Position numbers and translations under genes: made by a program
The notes under the pieces: model-generated
Seen by the model: the letters and a program-made list of their open reading frames with translations, nothing else
Databases searched by the model: none
Told to the model about the DNA's origin: nothing
Source of the DNA: Betaproteobacteria bacterium
Lineage (GTDB): Bacteria > Pseudomonadota > Gammaproteobacteria > Burkholderiales > Burkholderiaceae_C
Direction of reading: 5' to 3'
Assembly: GCA_016704535.1 (NCBI GenBank)
Contig: JADIZZ010000002.1
Location: forward strand, 614,241-678,240
Length of the DNA stretch: 64,000 bases
In this document: in pieces, positions 8,445-15,700 of the stretch
Position numbering within the stretch: the first letter of the stretch is position 1
How the letters are laid out: each line of letters begins with the position of its first letter

Positions 8445-9236
8445 TCAGAAGTAGAAGCCGAGGCCGGCGGTGAGGCTGCGGTATTCGGTGCTGCGGTTGT
8501 CGGCCACGAAGGCGGTGTAGAGCGTCCAGTCCAGCCGCGCCGTGAAGCGCTCGCTGATATGCCAGCGCACGCCGAGCGAAGCGTGGGCGAGCTTGGCGTC
8601 GGTGATGGCCGCATCCACCAGGCTGCTGTTGGGGATGTTGCGGAACTGGCCCAGGCCGACGGCGAAGTAGGGCGAGAAGCGGCGGTCCGACCAGGGCTCG
8701 CTGACCAGGCTGACATGCCAGAAGTCGGTGCCCGAGAACAGGCCCTGGACCTGGCCGACGGTGAGCTCGGCGCCCAGCGTGTCGGCCAGCCGCGCCTGCA
8801 GGCCCAGGCGCAGCATCGGCTCGCCCTTGAAGCGGCCCCAGCCGCCGCTGAATTCGACGCGGCGCCTCAGGTAGTCGTCGAGCAGCAGGTCGCGGAAGCT
8901 CTTGGTGCTGCCGGCGGCGGTGAGCGTGCTTTCGAGCTGGCTGCGCTGCACCCAACCGACCTGGCCACCTTCGGCGCGCACGCGGTACCAGTCGGTGCGG
9001 CGCAGTTCCACCACCACCGACTGCGCCTTTTCGACGACGAAGAAGGCCGGGTAGCCGCGGCCGGGGCCGGTGCGCAGCTCGAGGTAGGGCTCGGCGACCT
9101 GCAGGCGCTCGGTGCTGGGCGGTGCGTCGGCGGCGCGCGCAGGCAGGGCGGCGCCGGCCAGCAGCGGCAAGGCCAGCGCCGAGGCCAGCGCCGAGGCCAG
9201 CGCGCGCGACGACAGGAACCAGGGTCGGTGGGGCAT
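8445..9236 (-). CDS. SH3-like domain plus outer-membrane barrel, 263 aa
   Basis: The signal peptide is Ala/Leu-rich and ends near ALPARAADA. Residues about 45-105 form a bacterial SH3-like module (LELRTGPGRGYPAFFVVEKA, TDWYRVRAEGGQVGWVQRSQ). The rest is strand-rich and very like the neighbouring 222-aa barrel (ASLGVRWHISERFTARLDW), ending GLGFYF. The SH3 part probably faces the periplasm and may bind peptidoglycan or a partner. The two barrels look like paralogues. It starts 14 bp after the small lipoprotein gene; the operon arrangement suggests a joint complex. Confidence 0.82.
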   Translation of the reverse strand: MPHRPWFLSSRALASALASALALPLLAGAALPARAADAPPSTERLQVAEPYLELRTGPGRGYPAFFVVEKAQSVVVELRRTDWYRVRAEGGQVGWVQRSQLESTLTAAGSTKSFRDLLLDDYLRRRVEFSGGWGRFKGEPMLRLGLQARLADTLGAELTVGQVQGLFSGTDFWHVSLVSEPWSDRRFSPYFAVGLGQFRNIPNSSLVDAAITDAKLAHASLGVRWHISERFTARLDWTLYTAFVADNRSTEYRSLTAGLGFYF

Positions 9237-9250
9237 GGGGCGGGGGAGCT

Positions 9251-9844
9251 TCACTCGACCTTGCAGGCGCCGGTGGTGGCGTCGAACATCGACGCGGCGG
9301 CGCTGCCGAATTCGTCCTGGCCCTGCGGCATCGGACGGCTGATCCAGTACCGGATCACTTTCGCCTCGGCACTGTTCACGCTGTCGAAGATGATGCCGCC
9401 GCCGTGCAGCACGCCACGAACCAGCGGCTTGTTGAGCAGGCGGCTGTCGTCGGGGGCGCCGACCACGCTCTCGCCCAGCGACGAGTAGTAGTTCTTGTAC
9501 ATGTCGGTGGCACGCACCTCGTCGGGCGTGGCGGCGCTGGCCGCGGGCGCCGCAGCCTGCAGCAGGCGCAGCGCACCGCCAGTGCCGGTGGTGTTGTCGT
9601 GGCAGCCGGCCGAGGCGCAGGTGTTCGCCGAGATCGCGCCGTTGATGTTCACCGGCAGCGGGGTCTTCAGCACCTCGTTGACGCAGCGCTCGAAGTAGGC
9701 GTAGGACAGCTTCTGCCCCGTGGCGCCCGGTGGGTTGAGCAGCGTCGGCGGGTTGTCCAGCGGACTGCCGCCGCCGCATGCGACGAGCGCGGCGGCGGCG
9801 AGCAGGGCCAGCAGAAGGGCGGGAGGGCTCGGCGGTCTCGACAT
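9251..9844 (-). CDS. Small lipoprotein with CX4CH motif, 197 aa
   Basis: The lipobox is ALVACGGG with Cys23. The remainder is soluble and contains CASAGCH (Cys76, Cys81, His82), an unusual CX4CH spacing of the c-type heme motif that is known in some multiheme cytochromes. Text around it (YFERCVNEVL, VIRYWISRPMPQG) resembles cytochrome-like sections of the 1018-aa protein encoded just upstream. It may be a heme or electron-transfer lipoprotein; heme attachment is not certain from one atypical motif. No better family match is recognised. Confidence 0.7.
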   Translation of the reverse strand: MSRPPSPPALLLALLAAAALVACGGGSPLDNPPTLLNPPGATGQKLSYAYFERCVNEVLKTPLPVNINGAISANTCASAGCHDNTTGTGGALRLLQAAAPAASAATPDEVRATDMYKNYYSSLGESVVGAPDDSRLLNKPLVRGVLHGGGIIFDSVNSAEAKVIRYWISRPMPQGQDEFGSAAASMFDATTGACKVE

Positions 9845-9880
9845 GCGTGCTTTTAGGAGGTCAGCTCAAGGGGTGCGGCG

Positions 9881-12800
9881 TCAAGGCGTGGGGCAGCCGC
9901 GCGTGATCCAGTTGGCGATGCGCGTATAGCCGGTGCTGCCCACAGGCAGCAGTGCGGTGGTCTGCGCGAGGTCGCCGGCCGGGTGCGGCACGGTGGACGG
10001 CCGGCCGAGCAGCGGGTTGGCCGCCGGCGTGCAGGTGTTGTTGACCATCGTCAGCGTGACGTTGAAGTCGCCCTCCTCGCTGCCCGTCAGCACGAAGCGG
10101 TTGCGCGGGTTGCCCAGCCCGGCCTGGTGGCAACTGGCGCACTGCGCCTGCAGCACCGGCTGCACCTCGGCCAGGAAAGTGGCCTGGCTGAGCGTGGCGA
10201 CCGAGCGCACGCCGCTGCCGGCGTCGAAGGGGTCGTTGTAGTACTGGCCGCCGAGGTCCATCCACTCGGCGAGCAGGCGCTTCTCGGCCTTGTTCAGCAA
10301 GGTGGCATGGTCGGGGATGGGGGTGGTGACGGCCGTGGCTCCGGTGCCGGCGGTCACGCTGGCGGGCGGGTTCGGATGGGCGGTGCGTGCAGCGGCGCCG
10401 GCCAGCAGCGTCTGGCCCCAGACGATCTCCGTCAGCCGGCTCTTGCGCGCCTGGCCCGCGGTGTTGGCCGCGCCCGAACTCGTCTCGACCAGCGCCGGGC
10501 CGCGCACGACTTCCGGCACGTCTTCGCGCACGCGGATCACCGGCAGGCCGGTGACCGCGTCGATCACCGGGTCGCCCAGCAGCAGTTCTTCGTAGGACAC
10601 CAGGCGCCCGGTGCCGGCCACCGTGGCGCGAAGGTCGAGCTTGACGGTGTCGGCGTGGCAGTTCGTGCAGGTGTGGGCGCCGGCCGGGCCGCGGGCGCGG
10701 GTCCACAACGGCTGGATGTGGTCGGGGTAGTTGATGACGCCGTTGACCGGCACGGCCGTGGCCAGGTCGTTGGCCGGGTCAGGGTTGCCGCGATAGCGCA
10801 GGCTGAGCGTGGGCAGCGCCTGCACGCCGGCTTGCGTGGTGTCGGCCCAGCGGTCGGTGAAGACGGCGTCGGCCGACAGGCCGAGCGCCACCGGCTGCAG
10901 CCGCGTCAGCAGCGAAGCCAGCGTCTCGCCGCTCTGGTGCTGGGCCGACAGCGCGCGGTTCAGACCCGCCGGAAGCGTGTTGACGACGGCGCCGGAATTC
11001 AGCGAGGCGCCGCGGCGCGGACTGTGGCAGCCGTCGCAGGTGCGGCGTTCACCCGGCCGCACCTGGATCCAGTTGGTGTGCGTCTGGATGGCGCGGCCTT
11101 CGCTGTCGATGATGGACAGCGCCAGCGGCACGTCGGCGGGCACCTTGAGCTTGAAGCTGCCGTCGGGTTCGATGGGCGCATAGCCGAGGATCTGCTGCTG
11201 TTCGAAGTCGGTCTCGCCGATGGCCTGGCGCAGGCCCATCGAACCCGAGGGCGGCGGCACGGCGCGGACGGCGCGCACGAAGCGCGCGGGGGCGCATCGG
11301 TAGGCGGGGTCGGCCGGGTCCTTCATGCGAGCCAGGTCGGGCACCTGGGTGCGCGTGTCCGCCGGGTCGGTGGGCGCAGTCAGGGGGATGCTGCGCGCGC
11401 AGCCGGCCGGGCGGTCGGCGGCCACGAACATCGGCTCGGCCATGCGCTGCAGGCCATCGGTGTCATAGACGCTGCGCACCTCGATCAGCGCCATGTCCTG
11501 CGCGGCCAGCGCCGCGTCCACCGTGGTGGGCTCGACCACGTTCGGCTCGGGCCGCACCTGCAGCGCGATGGGGTCGGTGTACATGAAGCCCTCGGGCGGC
11601 GAGGCCACGACGAGCCAGGTCTTCTTGCCCGGGTCGAACATGTAGATGCCGTAGGCGGCCGGCGCGTTGTCGCGCACCGGGTCGGCGGCGCGCGCGGCCA
11701 TGGCGCGGTTGGTGTCGGCGAGCATCGCGCGCTCGTCGTCGGTCAGCGTCGTGCACAGGACGGGCACGCCGTTGCGTGTGACGGTGCAAGGGCGCCAGGC
11801 GACGAGCACGCGGTCGCTGCCGTCCCACAGCGGGTAGGGCGTGGTGGCGCGGCCGGCCAGGGCCAGCGCACGGCCGTCGGTGAGCGCGTTGTCGGTGATC
11901 TCGACCTGCCCGCCGGTGGCCGGCACGCTGGCGCTGGCCGGCGTGTTGAACTCGCTGTAGCCGGCGGCGTCGATCAGGTGCATCGAGCCGCCTTCCTGGG
12001 TGCCCGACAGCGGCATCAGCGAACTCAGCACCTGGCCCTTGAGCGTGCCGCGCGGGTCCATGTCGCGCGGATGCAGGTAGCTGTTGCCGGGGCTGTGCGC
12101 GCCGTAGAGCACGAACAGGTCGGTGCCGTCGGGCTTGGCGCGGAAGACGGCGAAGCGATTGCGGTCGGCCACGTGTTCCCAGCGGCTGAACATGATGTCG
12201 CCGTTGGGCCGGATGACCGGGTTGCGGTCGTGGCTCTGGTTGAAGGTGATCTGCTCGATGTTGCTGCCGTCGGTGCCCATCGTGTGCAGGTTCAGCACGC
12301 GTTCACGTTCGTATTCGTCGGCAGCGAAATAGGCGCGGCCCAGCGCCTGGTTCCGGCTGCTCTTGGCCTGGCGGTTGCTGGCGAAGACGATGCCGCGGTT
12401 GGCGGGCAGGTAGACGGGATCGACGTCGTCGTCGGTGGCGGTCGACGTGATGCGGCGGAAGCTGCCGCCGGTCAGGCGGCCTCCTGCCAGGTTCGTCATG
12501 TCGTATTCCCAGATGTTCCAGCGCCCGGTGCAGGCCTTCACGCCGCCGGGCGTGCCGTCCACCGTGGCGGTGTTGCTGGCCGTGCACTTCATCGCGAAGA
12601 CGACCTTCTTGCCGTCGTAGCTGACCTCGGGGTCGGACGCATCGCCCTTGCCTTCCGTGAAGCGGGCGGTCAGGTTGTGTTCGCTGGCGCTGGCGCTGCT
12701 CTTCTCGCGCAGCATCAGGTCGCCGCCGGGGGCGCTGTTGGTGCCGTCGGTGGGGTTCATGCCCAGCGCGGTGGCGCGCTTGACGTAGACCAGCGGCACA

Positions 12801-12937
12801 TCGCCGTTGACGGTGAGCTTGTCGCCGCCGCCACTCTCGCCGCTGCCGGAGCAGGCGGCCAGCACCAGCAGGGCCAGTGCGGTGGCCGCGCCGGCCGGGG
12901 TCTTCGAAGAGGGACGCAAGGAGGCAGGGGGGAACAT
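9881..12937 (-). CDS. Multi-heme-motif lipoprotein with TolB-like N-terminus, 1018 aa
   Basis: The ATG at 12937 has AGGAGA upstream; longer starts would run into apbE. The lipobox is LVLAACSG with Cys29. The N-terminal half carries TolB/WD40-type repeats (DPEVSYDGKKVVFAMK, RNPVIRPNGDIMFSRW). The C-terminal half has three CXXCH heme-binding motifs: CDGCH near residue 634, CTNCH near 757 and CASCH near 933. It is therefore probably an envelope c-type cytochrome of the kind often annotated as a hypothetical PD40 protein. It follows apbE by 38 bp and precedes a small lipoprotein with a heme-like motif. It should depend on Ccm or Ccs machinery elsewhere. A TGAT segment near residue 880 loosely resembles a flavinylation site but lacks the acidic residue. 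Confidence 0.85.
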   Translation of the reverse strand: MFPPASLRPSSKTPAGAATALALLVLAACSGSGESGGGDKLTVNGDVPLVYVKRATALGMNPTDGTNSAPGGDLMLREKSSASASEHNLTARFTEGKGDASDPEVSYDGKKVVFAMKCTASNTATVDGTPGGVKACTGRWNIWEYDMTNLAGGRLTGGSFRRITSTATDDDVDPVYLPANRGIVFASNRQAKSSRNQALGRAYFAADEYERERVLNLHTMGTDGSNIEQITFNQSHDRNPVIRPNGDIMFSRWEHVADRNRFAVFRAKPDGTDLFVLYGAHSPGNSYLHPRDMDPRGTLKGQVLSSLMPLSGTQEGGSMHLIDAAGYSEFNTPASASVPATGGQVEITDNALTDGRALALAGRATTPYPLWDGSDRVLVAWRPCTVTRNGVPVLCTTLTDDERAMLADTNRAMAARAADPVRDNAPAAYGIYMFDPGKKTWLVVASPPEGFMYTDPIALQVRPEPNVVEPTTVDAALAAQDMALIEVRSVYDTDGLQRMAEPMFVAADRPAGCARSIPLTAPTDPADTRTQVPDLARMKDPADPAYRCAPARFVRAVRAVPPPSGSMGLRQAIGETDFEQQQILGYAPIEPDGSFKLKVPADVPLALSIIDSEGRAIQTHTNWIQVRPGERRTCDGCHSPRRGASLNSGAVVNTLPAGLNRALSAQHQSGETLASLLTRLQPVALGLSADAVFTDRWADTTQAGVQALPTLSLRYRGNPDPANDLATAVPVNGVINYPDHIQPLWTRARGPAGAHTCTNCHADTVKLDLRATVAGTGRLVSYEELLLGDPVIDAVTGLPVIRVREDVPEVVRGPALVETSSGAANTAGQARKSRLTEIVWGQTLLAGAAARTAHPNPPASVTAGTGATAVTTPIPDHATLLNKAEKRLLAEWMDLGGQYYNDPFDAGSGVRSVATLSQATFLAEVQPVLQAQCASCHQAGLGNPRNRFVLTGSEEGDFNVTLTMVNNTCTPAANPLLGRPSTVPHPAGDLAQTTALLPVGSTGYTRIANWITRGCPTP

Positions 12938-12975
12938 CGGTGTCTCCTGGAGACGATGGCGCGACGGGCGTCGCG

Positions 12976-13995
12976 TCACTGGCAGGCTGCCGGCAGGCCG
13001 TGCAGCAGCCCGCCGGAGGCGTGCAGCACGCCATGCGCGTCGACCACCACGGCGTCGACGCTGGGCAGGCTGTCCACCAGTGCCAGCCCGCGCTGTGCGC
13101 CGAGCACGAACACGGCCTTGGACAGCGCTTCGCTGGTCAGGCCGTCGTCGGCGAGGATGGTCACGCTGTGCACGTGGTGCGGGCTGCGGCCGGTGGCGGG
13201 GTCGATGAGGTGGTGCACCCGTTCGGCGCCGTCGTCGAAGTAGCGCTCGTAGTCGCCCGAGGTCGACACCGACACCTCTTCCAGCGGCAGCACGGCCGCC
13301 ACCTCGCCGGCGCGACGCGGGTCGCGGATGGCCACGCTCCACGGGCGCGCTTCCAGGCCGCCACCGCAGCGGCTGCCGATGACGCGGCTGTCGCCGCCGG
13401 CGCTGACCATCGCGCTGGTGATGCCCCGTCGCTTCAGCAGCGCTGCGGCGCGGTCCACGGCATGGCCTTTGGCAAAGCCGCCGAGGTCGATGCGCATGCC
13501 TTCGCGGCCGAAGCGCAGCGTGCGCGCGCGCGGGTCCAGGTGCAGGTGCTGCCAGCCGACGAGGGCGCACGCACGTTTGAGTTCAGCGGCGCCGGGGCGC
13601 ACACGCTTGCGGTAGTCGTAGAGCTGGCCTACGGCGGCGTAGCTGATGTCGAAGGCGCCACCGCTGAAGCGCGAGAAGCCGAGCGCCCGTTCGACCAGCA
13701 CATACATCTCGTCGGACAGCGGCACCGCCTGCCACGCCGCCTCGCGGTTGATGCGGCACAGCTCCGAGGCCGGCTTGTGCGGGCTCATCGCGCGGTCGAT
13801 GCGGTGCATCTCGTCCATCACCGCGGCGGCTGCGGCCTCGCCCTCGCGGCGATCGTCGGCCCACAGCTCGACGTGGATGGCGGTGCCCATGATGGCTTCG
13901 TCGCGCGTCACCCAGCCGCCGCTGGCCACGGGCGTGGCTGTGCGGCGGGCGAAGTCGAAACGGCGTTGGGCGGGCTGGGTCGGTGCAAGAAGCAT
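12976..13995 (-). CDS. apbE: FAD:protein FMN transferase (ApbE)
   Basis: The 339-aa product has the ApbE fold signatures: MGTAIHVELWAD near the N-terminus, SGGAFDISYAAVG, IDLGGFAKGHAVD, SAGGDSRVIG and HHLIDPATGRSP. ApbE uses FAD and Mg to attach FMN covalently to a Thr or Ser in envelope or membrane proteins. No export signal is obvious, since the N-terminus MLLAPTQPAQRRFDFARR is not hydrophobic. That leaves it either cytoplasmic or dependent on another start. It is the first gene of the eleven-gene minus-strand run, which implies that something in the run, or its partner, is flavinylated. Confidence 0.93.
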   Translation of the reverse strand: MLLAPTQPAQRRFDFARRTATPVASGGWVTRDEAIMGTAIHVELWADDRREGEAAAAAVMDEMHRIDRAMSPHKPASELCRINREAAWQAVPLSDEMYVLVERALGFSRFSGGAFDISYAAVGQLYDYRKRVRPGAAELKRACALVGWQHLHLDPRARTLRFGREGMRIDLGGFAKGHAVDRAAALLKRRGITSAMVSAGGDSRVIGSRCGGGLEARPWSVAIRDPRRAGEVAAVLPLEEVSVSTSGDYERYFDDGAERVHHLIDPATGRSPHHVHSVTILADDGLTSEALSKAVFVLGAQRGLALVDSLPSVDAVVVDAHGVLHASGGLLHGLPAACQ

Positions 13996-14183
13996 GGCGG
14001 GGCCGCGGCAGCTGATGGCGCAGTGGACGCTAACGGGCCGCCCGCGCGCCGGCCGTGACCGCCCGTGCGGCTTTGCGTGCAGATGCTTCAGATGTATGGA
14101 CCTGCGCGTCGATACCGTGCCCTGCCGGCAGGCCCTGCCCGCACCGGCGCCGCGGCCCGCGGGCGGCTGCAGGCGCTACCGGG

Positions 14184-14199
14184 CGTGACATGCGTCACG
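14184..14199. promoter_or_regulatory. CRP-like palindrome upstream of apbE operon
   Basis: CGTGACATGCGTCACG is a perfect 6-4-6 inverted repeat containing GTGA-N6-TCAC, the core of CRP/Vfr-family sites. It lies about 190 bp upstream of the apbE ATG, in the 317-bp gap (13996-14312) between apbE and the end of the LytTR gene. I see no other gene in that gap. A -10/-35 pair could not be assigned with confidence. Confidence 0.4.
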
Positions 14200-14312
14200 A
14201 ACCGCTGGGCCGTTGGGCGAGCACGGCCACCTCGGCCGGCCGGTAGCGAGATCGACCGGTTGGCAGGCCTTGTTTCAAGCACGGCGCCGCAAAGCCGCGG
14301 TGCCTTGCGCCG

Positions 14313-15182
14313 TCACATGCCCTTGAAGAGCCCGGTGTAGCTGCGGCTGACTTCGAGCTTCTCGGGGTGACCCCTGACGCTGACGATCTGGCGGCCGCGG
14401 AAGTCGCGCGTGACGCCCGCGATGGCCTTCACGTTGACCAGTGTGCTGCGGTGGATCTGCCAGAAGACCCGCGGGTCGACTTCGTCGACGAGTTCCTTGA
14501 TCGGCTTCCTGATCAGCGCCTCGACCTGCGCCGTCTGCACGCGCGTGTACTTCTCGTCGCTGATGAAGAACAGCACCTCGTCGACCGGGATCATCTGGAT
14601 GGCCTGGCCCACGGTGGCCTGTATCCACTGCAGGACCTGCGGCGCATGGCCCGGGTTCAGGCGCGCGGCCAGCTGGTGCAGCAGCTGCTGCATGTGCGGG
14701 CCGGCCGGCGCATCGGTGCCGGCGGCGCGGGCGGCCAGGCGCTGCTGGATGCGCTGCACCGTCACCAGCAGGCGCTCGCGCTCCGCGGGCTTCAGCACGT
14801 AGTCGGCCACGCCCTGCTCGAAGGCTTCCACCGCGTATTGGTCGTAGGCGGTGATGAAGACGATCTCGGGCAACAGGTCGTCGTCGTCGGTATCGGCCGC
14901 GCCTTCAGCGGCCTCGCGCGGCGGCAGCTGGGCGATCTGGCGCGCCGCGTCCACGCCCGTCAGGCCGGGCATGCGGATGTCGAGGAAAACGATGTCGGGG
15001 CGGTGCTCGGCCACCAGCTGCACGGCTTCCAGGCCGTTCTTGGCCTCGGCGACGATCTGCAGTTCGGGCCAGACCTCGGCCAGGCGGGCGCGCAACTGTT
15101 CGCGCATCAGGCGTTCGTCGTCGGCCAGCACCGCGCGCGGCGCGGGCCGGGAAACGCTGGCGGGGGTGTCGGGTGTGTTCAT
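14313..15182 (-). CDS. LytTR-family response regulator
   Basis: The 289-aa protein has a receiver domain with the acidic pair Asp21-Asp22, phospho-acceptor Asp68 in VFLDIRMPG, Thr111 in FITAYD and Lys131 in VLKPAE. A LytTR DNA-binding domain follows (VDEVLFFISDEKYTRVQT, FWQIHRSTLVNVKAI). An acidic insertion at about residues 90-103 (EGAADTDDDD) sits inside the receiver and is unusual. The ATG overlaps the stop of the upstream membrane-protein gene (ATGA). It is the output half of the LytS-type kinase encoded two genes upstream. LytTR domains bind pairs of direct repeats; target genes are unknown. Confidence 0.93.
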   Translation of the reverse strand: MNTPDTPASVSRPAPRAVLADDERLMREQLRARLAEVWPELQIVAEAKNGLEAVQLVAEHRPDIVFLDIRMPGLTGVDAARQIAQLPPREAAEGAADTDDDDLLPEIVFITAYDQYAVEAFEQGVADYVLKPAERERLLVTVQRIQQRLAARAAGTDAPAGPHMQQLLHQLAARLNPGHAPQVLQWIQATVGQAIQMIPVDEVLFFISDEKYTRVQTAQVEALIRKPIKELVDEVDPRVFWQIHRSTLVNVKAIAGVTRDFRGRQIVSVRGHPEKLEVSRSYTGLFKGM

Positions 15183-15700
15183 GCGTGCATCGTAGCGGCG
15201 CCGGCCTTGGCGTTCGAGGGCCGGCGGCGCAGCAGCCACCACAGCAGCAGCAAGGCCAGCCACAGCGGCGACAGCAGCACCGCCGCCAGTGCCACCACGG
15301 CCAGCAGCGGCCCGGCCAGGCCGAGCACCACGCACAGCACCACGCCCAGCAGCGCCAGCACCAGGGCCACCGGCACCACCACCGCGGTCAGGAGCAGGCC
15401 CAGCAGCAGCGCGCCGCCGATACACAGCAGCACCGCCGTCACCACCAGGCCGGCCACGATGCCGCCCGGCACATCGGGAAACCAGGGCTGGCCGTCGACG
15501 ACGACCTGCACGCCCTGGGCGGCACCGTCCAGCAGGGACGTCACCAGCACCACCGTGCCCGCCAGCGCCAGCATCGCCAGGAGCAAGGCCAAGGCCAGCA
15601 GCCCCGGCCAGATGCGCCGGCGCCGCGTCGCGGTGGCCGGTGCGGGTGGGGCCGAGCTGCCCGGTGGCGGGTTGAAGGCGTAGATGTCGTCGTCGTTCAC
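15179..15700 (-). CDS. Multi-pass membrane protein between kinase and regulator, 173 aa
   Basis: The GTG start at 15700 overlaps the kinase stop (GTGA), and the stop overlaps the regulator ATG, so the three are tightly coupled. A short polar, Pro-rich N-terminus precedes a hydrophobic segment (LLALALLLAMLALAGTVVLV), a loop (DGAAQGVQVVVDGQPWF), and then about three long Leu/Val/Ala segments ending LLLLWWLLRRR. No family is recognised. Its position suggests an accessory sensor or modulator of the two-component system, which is inference. Confidence 0.75.
   Translation of the reverse strand: MNDDDIYAFNPPPGSSAPPAPATATRRRRIWPGLLALALLLAMLALAGTVVLVTSLLDGAAQGVQVVVDGQPWFPDVPGGIVAGLVVTAVLLCIGGALLLGLLLTAVVVPVALVLALLGVVLCVVLGLAGPLLAVVALAAVLLSPLWLALLLLWWLLRRRPSNAKAGAATMHA

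Noticed and set aside
10300..10360. TGAT segment of the heme lipoprotein as a flavinylation site
   Set aside because: It has the Gly-Ala-Thr core but no acidic residue at the expected position and lies in a low-complexity stretch.
9983..13243. A 1086-codon plus-strand open frame opposite the heme lipoprotein gene
   Set aside because: It is antisense to a gene with a signal peptide and CXXCH motifs; its product is low-complexity Val/Gly/Arg/His and lacks any domain.
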